Source of the DNA: Streptomyces sp. f51
GTDB lineage: Bacteria > Actinomycetota > Actinomycetes > Streptomycetales > Streptomycetaceae
DNA: 64,000 nt
Direction: 5' to 3'
NCBI RefSeq assembly: GCF_037940415.1
Contig: NZ_CP149798.1
Location: forward strand, 7,039,001-7,103,000
Shown in pieces: positions 27,372-35,686 of the stretch. The notes below the pieces were generated by a model. It made no database searches and was not told where the DNA came from. It saw nothing but the letters and a program-made list of their open reading frames with translations. Every line of letters begins with the position of its first letter. Within the stretch, counting starts at the first letter, position 1. The position numbers and the translations under genes are program-made.

Positions 27372-27478
27372 CAGCCGCCCCGGGCGCCGAGGCCAGCCGT
27401 CCTCGGCGCCGGGGTCGGGCGCCCTCGGCGCCAGGGGCAGCGGCCTTCGGCGCCCGGGTCAGCCGCCCTCGGCGTCGC
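27372..27478. repeat. Decayed tandem repeat at the PP2C/SulP junction
   Basis: Units of about 22-26 bases sharing the core CCTCGGCGCC or CTTCGGCGCC recur four times, ending inside the last codons of the SulP gene. It lies between two convergent genes, where a terminator is expected; alternate GGCGCC words could form several competing hairpins. Confidence 0.55.
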
Positions 27479-29180
27479 ACCAGGAGCGGTACGCGGCGAC
27501 CGCCGTGGGCAGCGTGGGGAAGATCCGGTCCTCGCCGACGGACTCGCTCAGACCGTAGGCGTCGAGATCGTCGCGCAGATCCTGCTTGACCCGGGCCATC
27601 GCGAACTCGATGCCACGCTCGCCGAGTTCACGGCGCATCTGGTCCAGCGAGTCGAGCGCGGTGATGTCCACCTCGACATTGGCCTCGGCGTTGAGCACGA
27701 ACCACCGGACGGGGACCTCCTGTTCGGCCACCGCGTCCAGGGCGCTGTGCCGGAAGTCCTCCGCGTTGGCGAAGAACAGCGGGGAGTCGTAGCGGTAGAC
27801 CAGCAGACCCGGGATCACGCGGGCGTCCGGGAAATCGTCGACGTCGTGCATGCCCGCCAGACCCGGCACCAGACCCTGGACCGCGTCGTGCGGGCGGGCC
27901 ACCCTGCTCAGCAGCTCGGCGACCGACAGGCCCACGGCCACCAGCACCCCGTACAGGATGTCGAGGGCGAGGACGCCGACGAGACAGCCGACGGCCAGCA
28001 GGAGTTCGCGCAGCCGGAAGGACGCGAGGCGGCGGAACCCGGCCAGGTCGATCATCCGGATCGCCGCGTAGACGACCAGCGCGCCGAGGACGGCCGACGG
28101 CGTGTCGGTGAGCAGGGGACTCAGGAAGAGCAGGACGGCGAGGACGGACACTCCGGCCGTGAGCCCGTACGCCTGGGTGTGCGCGCCCGTGGACTGCGCG
28201 AGTGCCGTACGGCTGGCGCTGCTGCTGACCGGGAACCCCTGAAGGGTGCCCGCGCCGAGGTTCGCCGCGCCCAGCGCCAGCAGCTCCTGGTTCGCGTCCA
28301 TCGTCCTGCCGCCGTCCTCGGCCGTGAAGGCGCGCGCGGTCAGGATGAAGTCGGTGTAGCCCACGAGCAGGACACCGACCGCGGGCAGCAGCAGCTGGGG
28401 CAGGGTGTCGAGCGGCGGGAAGTCCGGGCGGGGGAGTCCGGCCGGGATCTCCCCGATCACCGCGATGCCGTGGTCCTGGAGGCCGAAGGCCGCCACCACG
28501 GCCGTACCGGCGACCAGCACGAGCAGCGGCCCCGGGACGCGCCAGCGAAAGCGCGTGGCCAGATACAGCACGACCAGGGCCGCCGCGCTGAACGTCACCG
28601 TGGCGGGATGGATCTCGTCCAGGTTGCCGAGGAAGGAGGCCAGTTTCGGGAAGAACCCCGAACCCTCCGTCGGCACCCCGGTGAGCTTCGTGAGCTGATC
28701 CACCATCATGATCAGGGCCACGCCCGCCAGATAGCCGATCAGCACGGGCCGGGAGAGCAGATCGGCCACGAAGCCGAGCCGGGCCGCCCAGGCCACCAGA
28801 CACATCAGGCCCACGGCGACGGCGAGCGCCGAGGCCAGTACCGCGTACCGCTTCGGATCGCCGCCGGCGAGCGGTCCCACGACCGTCGCGGTCATCAGCG
28901 CCGTCGTCGACTCGGGCCCCACCGACAGCAGCCGCGACGAACCCAGCAGGGCGTACAGCACGATGGCGGGCAGGATCGCCCACAGACCCACCACGGGCGG
29001 CAGCCCGGCGACACTGGCGTACGCCATGACCTGCGGCACCAGATAGGCGGCCACCGTCACCCCGGCCAGCAGGTCGCCGCGCAGCCAGCTCCGCCGGTAG
29101 TGCCTGAGCACCGGGACCCCCGGCAGCGCCGGCACAGGGATGCGCCACCCTCCGCCCGGAGTGCCGTGGTGCTTCGACAC
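27459..29180 (-). CDS. SulP-family anion transporter with STAS domain
   Basis: A 573-residue membrane transporter of the SLC26/SulP family, which moves sulfate, bicarbonate or other anions. The N-terminal motif GDLLAGVTVAAYLVPQVMAYA (start of helix 1) and SVGPESTTALM are classic. About 12-14 helices span 30-425. A cytoplasmic STAS domain occupies about 440-565, with VDITALDSLDQMRREL as the switch region. The start at 29180 gives a usual N-terminus. It is the last of three genes in line (PPK2, P-type ATPase, SulP), 51 bases after the ATPase stop, so an operon is likely. The anion cannot be set from sequence. Confidence 0.92.
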   Translation of the reverse strand: MSKHHGTPGGGWRIPVPALPGVPVLRHYRRSWLRGDLLAGVTVAAYLVPQVMAYASVAGLPPVVGLWAILPAIVLYALLGSSRLLSVGPESTTALMTATVVGPLAGGDPKRYAVLASALAVAVGLMCLVAWAARLGFVADLLSRPVLIGYLAGVALIMMVDQLTKLTGVPTEGSGFFPKLASFLGNLDEIHPATVTFSAAALVVLYLATRFRWRVPGPLLVLVAGTAVVAAFGLQDHGIAVIGEIPAGLPRPDFPPLDTLPQLLLPAVGVLLVGYTDFILTARAFTAEDGGRTMDANQELLALGAANLGAGTLQGFPVSSSASRTALAQSTGAHTQAYGLTAGVSVLAVLLFLSPLLTDTPSAVLGALVVYAAIRMIDLAGFRRLASFRLRELLLAVGCLVGVLALDILYGVLVAVGLSVAELLSRVARPHDAVQGLVPGLAGMHDVDDFPDARVIPGLLVYRYDSPLFFANAEDFRHSALDAVAEQEVPVRWFVLNAEANVEVDITALDSLDQMRRELGERGIEFAMARVKQDLRDDLDAYGLSESVGEDRIFPTLPTAVAAYRSWCDAEGG

Positions 29181-29231
29181 GGGCCAGTCCTTCGGATCGT
29201 GGCGGCGGGTCCATGGACAGGGCCCGTGCGG

Positions 29232-31955
29232 TCAGTCGGTACGCCGGGCTCTGCGGGCCAGGAACTTGCCCACCTCCCACACGACCAGGAACGCGACGGC
29301 GGACAGCAGGGCCCAGCCGAACTGCCGCGCGTCGATCTCGGTGGTGCCGAGGATGCGGCGGAACCCGTCCAGCTGGGTCACCGCGACCGCGAGGACGAAC
29401 TGGGCGAGCGCCGTCCAGTTCATCTGCTTGCTGTCGAACGTGCTCGGCGTCAGCACCGAGTCCGTCTCGCTGCGGCATTCGAACGCGGCCACGATCAGAC
29501 AGAGCGCGAACGCCGTGAACGCGATGGAGCTGCCGATCCGGACGCTGTCGTAGTGGGATTCGCCCAGCTTGATCAGCCCGAGCAGGATCAGCGTGATCGC
29601 CAGTCCGCTCAGGCCCACCGTCACCATGACGGGCCGCGTCAGCACCGACTCCCCCCGCGGCCGCGGCCTGCGCCGCATCAGCCCCGCGCTCTCCTGGTCG
29701 AAGCCGAGCGCGAAGCCGAACGAGGCGTTGACCACGAAGTGGATCCACAGCACCTGCGGCGGGGTGAACGGCTCACCGGCCGCGATGTTGAAGATGGTCG
29801 CCCCGAGGAAGGTCAGCACGAACGTGACCAGCAGCAGCAGGACGAACCGGATGTACTTGGTGAGGTTGTCGTAGAGCTTGCGGCCCTGCTCGACGGCGTA
29901 CACGATCGTCGTGAAGTTGTCGTCGGACAGGATCATCCGGGCCGCGTTCTTCGCCACGTCCGTACCGCTGCCCATGGCGATGCCGATGTCGGCGGCCTTG
30001 ATGGCGGGGGCGTCGTTGACACCGTCGCCGGTCATCGCGACGACGGCGCCCTTCTTCTTCAGCGTGTCCGCGAGCAGCACCTTGTGCTCGGGCGCGACCC
30101 GCCCCACCACGCCGATGCCGTCGATACGGGCCAGCCGCTCGCTCTCCGGCAGCGCGGCGAAGTCGGCGCCGAGCACGGCCTCGCCCGGAATCCCCAGCTG
30201 CCGGGCGATGGCGGCACCCGTGGTGACATCGTCCCCGGTCACCATGCGGACCCGGATGTGGGCCGCCTGGGCACTGGCCACCGCCGCCTTGGACTCCTCA
30301 CGCGGCGGGTCGACCATCCCGACCAGGCTCGTCATCCGCAGCCCGGTGACATAGCCGAGCAGGTCCCCGTCCGGATCGAACGCGGCCGGGTCCAGGTCCC
30401 GGGTGGCCGCCGCCATCACCCGGCGTCCCTCCCCGCCCATGCGCTCGCCCTGCTCGTCGGCCCGCCGGCCGAGCTCCGCGTCCCACGGAACCGTCGCGCC
30501 ACCCGACAGCGCGCTCGTCGCACGCGCCTGGACCGCCGGGGCCGCGCCCTTGACGAAACAGCGCACCACCGGGCGCCCGCCCGCGTCCACGGTGGAGTTG
30601 AAGGTGGCCATCAGCTTGTACGTCGGGTCGAAGGGCAGCGTGGCCAGCCGGGGCAGCCGCTCCCGGGTGGCCTCGATGTCAAGACCGGCCTTGTGGGCCA
30701 GCACCAGGAACGCGCCCTCGGTGGGATCGCCCACGACCTCGCCGTCCACCAGCTTGCCGTCGTTGGCGACGAGGTAGGGAAGGATCGCCTCCTCGATGCC
30801 GGCGGAGGAGCCGGCGGCGTGATGGATCCGCCCTTCGAGGCCGTAGCCCGTGCCCGAGACGGTGTAGCGGTCGGAGGGTGTCACCACCTCGACGGCCGTC
30901 ATCTGGTTCATCGTCAGGGTGCCGGTCTTGTCCGAGTTGATCGCCGACGTGAACGCCAGGGTCTCGACGGACGGCAGCTCCTTCACGATCGCGTTGCGCC
31001 TGGCCAGATTGAGGCTGCCCACGGACAGGATCGCCTGGGTCACCGTGGGCAGGGCCTCGGGAATCGCGGCGATGGCCAGCGAGACGGCGCTCACGAACAG
31101 GGCGTCCCACGCCTGGTCGCGGCTGCGGCCCAGCGCGAACATCACGATCATGGTCAGGCCGGCCGCGGCGGTGATCCACAGCGTCAGCGTGTCCAGTTCC
31201 TTGGTGAGCGGCGCCTCCTCCTTCTCGGTCGCCGACAGCATCTCCGAGATCTTGCCGAGCTCGGTGCCCTCACCCGTCCCGGTGACGACCACGAGACCGC
31301 TGCCGTGGGTCACCGGGGTGTGCATGAACGCCATGTTCGACTGATCGCCGGGGCCCAGCACGATCTTCGGCAGGGTCGCGGCGTCCTTCGAGGCGGGGAC
31401 GCTCTCGCCGGTGAGCGCCGACTCGTCGATCTGGAGCGCGTGGGCCTCGATGATCCGCCCGTCCGCCGGCACCTGGTCCCCGGCGGAGATGTGCAGGACA
31501 TCGCCCACCACCACCTGCTCCGCCGGGATCTCCGACTCGTTCCCCTCACGCCTCACCCGGGCCGTCGCCGTGAGCATGGACTGGAGCGCGTTCATCGCGC
31601 TCTCGGCCTTCCCCTCCTGCCGCAGGCCCACGACCGCGTTCAGCAGCGTCAGCAGGACGAGCAGGATCGCCGTGGTCCACTCCGCGATGGCCAGCGAGAC
31701 GACCGCGGCCACCACGAGCACGATCTGCATGTAGCTGCGGTACTGCTCGGCGAACCGCCGCCAGGCCGGCTTCGGCTTCTCCTCCGGCAGCGCGTTCGGC
31801 CCGTTCTCGGCCAGCAGTTCGGCGACCCGGGCCGCGGTGAGTCCGGACGCGGGGTCGACACCGAAGGCCGAGGCGACGTCCAGCGGGTCACGCGCGTACC
31901 AGAGCTCCGGAGCGGCACGCTCCGGAGCCTTCGGGCCGCTCGACTGCATCGCCAT
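29232..31955 (-). CDS. P-type cation-transporting ATPase (P2A, Ca2+-like)
   Basis: A 907-residue P-type ATPase of the SERCA/PMR1-like P2 group. ATG 31955 has GGAGAG upstream, and its A follows the PPK2 stop after one base (TGAGATG), implying translational coupling. Features: N-terminal cation-ATPase domain, actuator TGES (ALTGESVP), PEALP in helix M4 (IAAIPEALPTV), phosphorylation Asp342 (SDKTGTLT), hinge MTGDGVNDAPA, and the C-terminal helix bundle. The P-E-A-L-P motif fits Ca2+ or Mn2+, but Na+/K+ cannot be excluded. The upstream PPK2 could regenerate ATP from polyphosphate for this pump; that link is inferred from the coupling. Confidence 0.92.
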   Translation of the reverse strand: MAMQSSGPKAPERAAPELWYARDPLDVASAFGVDPASGLTAARVAELLAENGPNALPEEKPKPAWRRFAEQYRSYMQIVLVVAAVVSLAIAEWTTAILLVLLTLLNAVVGLRQEGKAESAMNALQSMLTATARVRREGNESEIPAEQVVVGDVLHISAGDQVPADGRIIEAHALQIDESALTGESVPASKDAATLPKIVLGPGDQSNMAFMHTPVTHGSGLVVVTGTGEGTELGKISEMLSATEKEEAPLTKELDTLTLWITAAAGLTMIVMFALGRSRDQAWDALFVSAVSLAIAAIPEALPTVTQAILSVGSLNLARRNAIVKELPSVETLAFTSAINSDKTGTLTMNQMTAVEVVTPSDRYTVSGTGYGLEGRIHHAAGSSAGIEEAILPYLVANDGKLVDGEVVGDPTEGAFLVLAHKAGLDIEATRERLPRLATLPFDPTYKLMATFNSTVDAGGRPVVRCFVKGAAPAVQARATSALSGGATVPWDAELGRRADEQGERMGGEGRRVMAAATRDLDPAAFDPDGDLLGYVTGLRMTSLVGMVDPPREESKAAVASAQAAHIRVRMVTGDDVTTGAAIARQLGIPGEAVLGADFAALPESERLARIDGIGVVGRVAPEHKVLLADTLKKKGAVVAMTGDGVNDAPAIKAADIGIAMGSGTDVAKNAARMILSDDNFTTIVYAVEQGRKLYDNLTKYIRFVLLLLVTFVLTFLGATIFNIAAGEPFTPPQVLWIHFVVNASFGFALGFDQESAGLMRRRPRPRGESVLTRPVMVTVGLSGLAITLILLGLIKLGESHYDSVRIGSSIAFTAFALCLIVAAFECRSETDSVLTPSTFDSKQMNWTALAQFVLAVAVTQLDGFRRILGTTEIDARQFGWALLSAVAFLVVWEVGKFLARRARRTD

Positions 31956-31956
31956 C

Positions 31957-32922
31957 TCAGCTCTCCGATCCTGGTCCGGTCGTGCCTCGATGCCGCGCCG
32001 CGTACGGATCGGCCGGCGCACCCTTCGGAGCGTCGGCCTCCAACTCCCGCCGTGCGGCCCGGAGTTCCTTGCGCGCCGCCTTGCCGACCACCGGGTAGGC
32101 GGGATCGATGTCCATCAGCGTGTGCGCCAGGATCGCCGCCGTGGAGATGCGCGCGAACCACTTCCGGTCCGCGGGGACGACGTACCAGGGCGCCCACGGT
32201 GTGCTGGTCCGCGAGAGCATCTCGGAGAACGCCTCCTGGTAGTCGTCCCACCGCCGGCGCTCGCGGACGTCGGCCGCGGAGAACTTCCAGTTCCGCTCCG
32301 GCAGGTCAAGACGCTTCATGAACCGGGTGCGCTGCTCCTCCTTGGACAGGTTCAGGAAGACCTTGACGACCTTGAACCCGTTGTCGGTCAGGTAGCGCTC
32401 CCAGTCGTTGATGGCCCGGTAGCGGCGCTCCCAGAGGTCAGGACCGAGCGCCTCCGCCGGCAACCGCTGCCGGTCGAGGACCTCCGGGTGCACCCGGACG
32501 ACGAGCACCTCCTCGTAGTGCGAACGGTTGAAGATCGCGATGTCGCCGCGGGCGGGCAGCCTGGCGGCGTACCGCCACAGGTAGTCGTGGTCGAGCTCCT
32601 CGGCGGAGGGCTGCTTGAAGCTGCTGACCCTGACGCCCTGCGGGTTCACCCCGCTCATGACGTGCCGGATCGTGCCGTCCTTGCCGCCGGCGTCGAGCGC
32701 CTGAAGACACAGCAGTACGCCGTACGTGTCCTGGGCGGCCAGCCTCTCCTGGTACTCGGCGAGCAGCGACACGCCCGCGCGCAGCAGCTCCACCCCCTGC
32801 TTCTTCTTCAGGCCGCCCTTGTACCGGGGGTCGAAGTCCTCGCCCAGGTCCACCCGCGACCCGGGCTCGACCCGCAGCGGTTCGATGAGCTTCGCGACAC
32901 GCTCGGCCCTGGCATCCGTCAT
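31957..32922 (-). CDS. Polyphosphate kinase 2 family protein
   Basis: A 321-residue PPK2-family protein starting at ATG 32922. The P-loop DAGGKDG (77-83) and a lid-like segment with LNLSKEEQRTRFMKRL are typical; FNRSHYEE holds the Walker-B-side motif. PPK2 enzymes use polyphosphate to phosphorylate ADP, GDP or AMP. The length and single domain fit the group that acts on nucleoside diphosphates or monophosphates, but class I, II or III is not decided by eye. First of the likely operon PPK2, P-type ATPase, SulP. The small helical gene ends 43 bases upstream on the same strand. Confidence 0.93.
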   Translation of the reverse strand: MTDARAERVAKLIEPLRVEPGSRVDLGEDFDPRYKGGLKKKQGVELLRAGVSLLAEYQERLAAQDTYGVLLCLQALDAGGKDGTIRHVMSGVNPQGVRVSSFKQPSAEELDHDYLWRYAARLPARGDIAIFNRSHYEEVLVVRVHPEVLDRQRLPAEALGPDLWERRYRAINDWERYLTDNGFKVVKVFLNLSKEEQRTRFMKRLDLPERNWKFSAADVRERRRWDDYQEAFSEMLSRTSTPWAPWYVVPADRKWFARISTAAILAHTLMDIDPAYPVVGKAARKELRAARRELEADAPKGAPADPYAARHRGTTGPGSES

Positions 32923-32964
32923 GACGACCCCGCCCCTTCTCCTGTCACGGTGAGCACCGCACGG

Positions 32965-33468
32965 TCATGGGCCCTCACCGACACCTCCCAGGTCGGAGGC
33001 GGACGCGGGCGCGGGCCGCAGCCTGGCGGGGATCAAGCGGCCCAGCAGGGGAGAGCGCCGCGGCCGCTCGGCGGACTGCTCCACCGTTCCCGGCGTGCTC
33101 GTCCCTCCGGCCCCCGTGCCGCCCGCTGCCGTCGGCGCCGGGGCGGTCCCTTCGGATTCGAGGGCGGAGAGCAGCGCGCGGACCCTGCGCTCGACCAGGA
33201 TCGGCACGTACGTCCTGACCTTCGCCTGCCGGAAGGAGCCGCGCGCGGTGGCGACCACCTGGTCCACCACGGACGGGTCTACCGAGGGGTACGCGGCCTT
33301 CAGCCTGGCCGCCAGACGGAGGAGGGCGACCCCCTCGTCGGCACGGACGTCCTGGGGAGCCGTCGGCGGCGCGGGGGGAACGGTGTCCGCCTGCCGGGCC
33401 GGGGCGCGACGCGTCGCGCCTGCTGCTCCGCTCTCGTCGGCCGTGGCTGCCGGCTCGTCCGTCTTCAT
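32965..33468 (-). CDS. Hypothetical protein with a small helical domain
   Basis: A 167-residue protein of unknown function. I prefer ATG 33468 (MKTDEP) over TTG 33507. Only the middle is ordered: ALLRLAARLKAAYPSVDPSV (about 47-66) followed by VVATARGSFRQAKVRTYVPI and VERRVRALLSAL (to about 100), predicted as three helices. This resembles the small three-helix-bundle dimerisation domain found in actinobacterial proteins near stress or phosphate genes. The flanks are Ala/Pro/Gly-rich and disordered; the tail has PRRSPLLGRLIPARLRPAP. It is upstream of and in line with PPK2. Confidence 0.65.
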   Translation of the reverse strand: MKTDEPAATADESGAAGATRRAPARQADTVPPAPPTAPQDVRADEGVALLRLAARLKAAYPSVDPSVVDQVVATARGSFRQAKVRTYVPILVERRVRALLSALESEGTAPAPTAAGGTGAGGTSTPGTVEQSAERPRRSPLLGRLIPARLRPAPASASDLGGVGEGP

Positions 33469-33923
33469 CGTTCGACCACCCGCGCGCTCGCAAGTCCCGA
33501 GCCTCAAGGGGCGAGGACCGCCAGGCCCACGGTCACGATCCGGCTGCCCCGAGACGGCTCGACGGCCGGGTTACGAGGCCGTCCCACTCATTCTGGGACC
33601 GGTCGGTCGAAACCGCCTCACGGGCGATCCGCTCCGGCCCGCGGCCCTCGGGGCCCGGCGTCTCGCGGAGCCCCGAAGGGCCGGGAGGCGCGGCCGTCCG
33701 CGCCACCCGGCCCGTACCCATGGCCGTGCTCCGCGCCCGCGTGGTCCGGTGGAGAGGGACGACACGGGAACGGGGGTGTGGCCGGGGTGGGCGGGGCGGG
33801 CGGCGCGGAGCGCGTGATGTCCCGGTGCGGGCGGGTTGGCTCGCGTCACATCGGTGACGCGGGTGGACACATGGCGTCAACCGCTCGCACCATGAAGGGT
33901 GTTGTCCAGACAAGTGCCGTGCG
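33469..33923. other. Intergenic region, helical-protein gene to phospholipase
   Basis: About 455 bp with no supportable gene on either strand; the open frames lack ribosome sites and have Arg/Pro-rich composition. Its one clear element is a short perfect hairpin at 33842-33861. Confidence 0.5.
33842..33861 (-). terminator. Short hairpin downstream of phospholipase A2
   Basis: CGCGTCAC (33842-33849) and GTGACGCG (33854-33861) pair perfectly around ATCG, about 62 bases past the phospholipase stop. Confidence 0.45.
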
Positions 33924-34376
33924 TCAGCCGAGTGCCTTGACCGCCTGGTAGTAGGTCCACGCGGTGCTGTCGCATGTTCCCTTCGTGACGCCGCTGTAGT
34001 TGGCGCAGACCCGCTCGAGGTCGGCGTACAGCATGCTGTCGAGGCGCGGCTTGTTGGCGCTGAAGGTGCCGGCGGCCTTGTAGTTGCGATAGCCGAAGTC
34101 GTGCCGGGCGCACGAGGTGGCGAAGGGGAAGCCGAACGGGTTGTCCGGCGAGTCGGAGCAGTAGTCGGTGGACCAGTCGAACGCATACGCTGACCAGGCG
34201 GCCTGGTTGGCGCGGGCGGCCACCCAGGTGTTGTAGCTCGACGCGCTGGTCTGCGTCCAGTTGGACAGGACTTGGGGCTTGTCGGCCGGGGCGGCGTCAG
34301 CGGCTGTAGCGGTCGCCGTGACGGCGACGAGGGCCATGGCCGAGGCGGCGAGGCCGGTGGCGAGTCTTCGGTGCAT
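33924..34376 (-). CDS. Secreted phospholipase A2 (prokaryotic type)
   Basis: A 150-residue secreted phospholipase A2. ATG 34376 has GGAGG eight bases upstream. A signal peptide of 28 residues (cleavage AADA-APADK) leaves a 122-residue mature enzyme, the size of the Streptomyces violaceoruber enzyme. In mature numbering the CARHDFGYRN motif gives His64, and the second conserved Asp (KPRLDSMLY) falls at 85, matching that enzyme's catalytic His64/Asp85 pair. Four cysteines (73, 89, 124 and 134 in precursor numbering) suggest two disulfides. It releases fatty acids from the sn-2 position of phospholipids, usually with Ca2+. Monocistronic. Confidence 0.95.
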   Translation of the reverse strand: MHRRLATGLAASAMALVAVTATATAADAAPADKPQVLSNWTQTSASSYNTWVAARANQAAWSAYAFDWSTDYCSDSPDNPFGFPFATSCARHDFGYRNYKAAGTFSANKPRLDSMLYADLERVCANYSGVTKGTCDSTAWTYYQAVKALG

Positions 34377-34576
34377 CCCAACACCTCCATGAGGCTGCGA
34401 CCCGCCCATCGGGCAGCAGGTTCATGACAAAGATGATCGGCACGGCGACCCCTCTTGCCTAGTGTCTGGACCCCAACAATCAATTAACTCGCGGGAGTTG
34501 GGGTGTCATGTTTCAGGTCCGCGACCACCATGGCCGCCTATGGCTGGATGTGTACTCCCGCCCCTCGCTCCAACGT

Positions 34577-34625
34577 GCAACCTAGAGGTTGCGATAGCGT
34601 GCTGGTCGTGCAACCCTGGAGTTGC
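34577..34625 (+). promoter_or_regulatory. Duplicated operator upstream of the SRPBCC-ArsR operon
   Basis: GCAACC-TAGA-GGTTGC (34577-34592) and GCAAC-CCTGGA-GTTGC (34610-34625) are two inverted repeats with starts 33 bp apart (three turns). A TAGCGT -10-like word lies between them at 34595-34600, and the SRPBCC start is 30 bases downstream. Two dyads around a promoter are typical of autoregulated repressors; the ArsR-family product of the second gene is the obvious candidate. Confidence 0.7.
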
Positions 34626-34655
34626 GTCATTGGCCGCTGTGAAGGAGTGATCCTC

Positions 34656-35102
34656 ATGTCCGAGGACCGGATCGAACGCGAGACCCTGATCGAAGCGCCG
34701 CCGGAGAAGGTCTGGCCGCTCGTGGCCGTGCCCGGGTTCTGGGTCGCCGACGAGGCCGACCCGCGCACCGAGGCGGGCAGGGAGGGGGAGTCGACCGTGG
34801 TGAAGAACCCCCGGTACGGCGAGTTCCCCGTGCGGGTGGAGAAGGTCGAGCCGCCCACCTACGTCGCCTACCGCTGGGCCAGCGCGTTCCCCGGAGCCGA
34901 GTTGAGCGACGGCAACAGCACGCTGGTCGAGTTCACCCTGATCCCGGAGGGCGCGGGCACCAGGCTCCGGGTCGTCGAGAGCGGTTTCGCGGCCCTGACC
35001 GGGTCGGAGGAGCTGCGGCGCAAGGCCCACGAGGACAACAGCGACGGCTGGCCCCAGGTCCTGGACGCGTTCAGGAAGCGCGCGGCCCAGCCGTCGGTGT
35101 GA
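34656..35102 (+). CDS. SRPBCC / AHSA1-family protein
   Basis: A 148-residue START-like domain protein of the activator-of-Hsp90-homology (AHSA1) group. ATG 34656 has AAGGAG eight bases upstream; the longer frame is rejected because it crosses the operators. Landmarks: ERETLIEAPPEKVWPLVA (strand and helix 1), the PTYVAYRWAS strand, FTLIPEGAGTRLRVVESGF, and the C-terminal long helix NSDGWPQVLDAF. These folds bind hydrophobic ligands. Paired AHSA1-ArsR genes are common in actinobacteria. It overlaps the next gene by four bases (GTGA). Confidence 0.9.
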   Translation: MSEDRIERETLIEAPPEKVWPLVAVPGFWVADEADPRTEAGREGESTVVKNPRYGEFPVRVEKVEPPTYVAYRWASAFPGAELSDGNSTLVEFTLIPEGAGTRLRVVESGFAALTGSEELRRKAHEDNSDGWPQVLDAFRKRAAQPSV

Positions 35103-35446
35103 CCGGGGACCGGTACGAGGAGGTCGACGGCGTCCTCGCCGCGCTGGCCGACCCGACGAGGCGTCGGCTGCTCGACCTGCTGGCGGCCGGGGGCGAGGTC
35201 ACGGCCACGCGACTGGCCGAGGAACTGCCCGTGTCACGGCAGGCGGTGGTCAAACACCTCGCCGTGCTGGACGCCGCCGGACTCGTCACCGGGAAGCGCG
35301 TGGGGCGCGAGGTGCGGTACGCCGTACGCCCGGCCGCCCTGAACGCCACCGCCCGCTGGATGTCCGCCCTCGCCGCCGACTGGGACCGACGCCTGGCCCA
35401 CATCAAGCACATCGCCGAGGCGACCGAACGGGCGTCACGCGAGTGA
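35099..35446 (+). CDS. ArsR-family transcriptional regulator
   Basis: A 115-residue winged-helix repressor starting at GTG 35099, overlapping the SRPBCC stop as GTGA. The wHTH spans about 9-85: VLAALADPTRRRLLDLLAAG, recognition helix PVSRQAVVKHLAVLDAAG, wing GREVRYAVR. There are no metal-binding cysteines (no CxC), so a metal sensor is unlikely. The partner SRPBCC protein may handle the signal. It probably represses its own operon through the dyads at 34577-34625. Confidence 0.92.
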   Translation: MTGDRYEEVDGVLAALADPTRRRLLDLLAAGGEVTATRLAEELPVSRQAVVKHLAVLDAAGLVTGKRVGREVRYAVRPAALNATARWMSALAADWDRRLAHIKHIAEATERASRE

Positions 35447-35526
35447 CCGCCCTGTGCCATGTCCCTGTCTCGTCCCTCTGAACATGTGTGTGGGGCGCCC
35501 CCATGTTCATGGGCCCATGTCCTGTC

Positions 35527-35545
35527 GGCCGGACGGCGTCCGGCC
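35527..35545 (+). terminator. Hairpin after the ArsR gene
   Basis: GGCCGGAC (35527-35534) and GTCCGGCC (35538-35545) pair perfectly around GGC, 81 bases after the ArsR stop and 141 before the isochorismatase start. Confidence 0.45.
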
Positions 35546-35596
35546 GGTGGCCCGGCCCGCGCCGCCGGGATCTCGGGGCCGTCACCCGGACGGATC

Positions 35597-35610
35597 CGGG
35601 ACCGGTCCCG
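35597..35610. promoter_or_regulatory. 14-bp palindrome upstream of isochorismatase
   Basis: CGGGACCGGTCCCG is a perfect 14-bp palindrome, 77 bases before the isochorismatase ATG. Its neighbourhood contains several further CCGGA/TCCGG words. It may be the operator of the GlxA-type regulator encoded in the same unit, or part of the previous terminator. Confidence 0.4.
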
Positions 35611-35686
35611 CCCATGACCGGATCGGTCCGTACCCGGACCCGATGCGGTCTGTCCCGTGGGTGCGCGGGACGGTCAGAGTGGGGGC

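Noticed and set aside
27747..32321. A 1,524-codon open frame on the plus strand
   Set aside because: It is antisense to the SulP, P-type ATPase and PPK2 genes, which have full motifs; its composition (His/Arg/Gln/Gly-rich) is typical of shadow frames.
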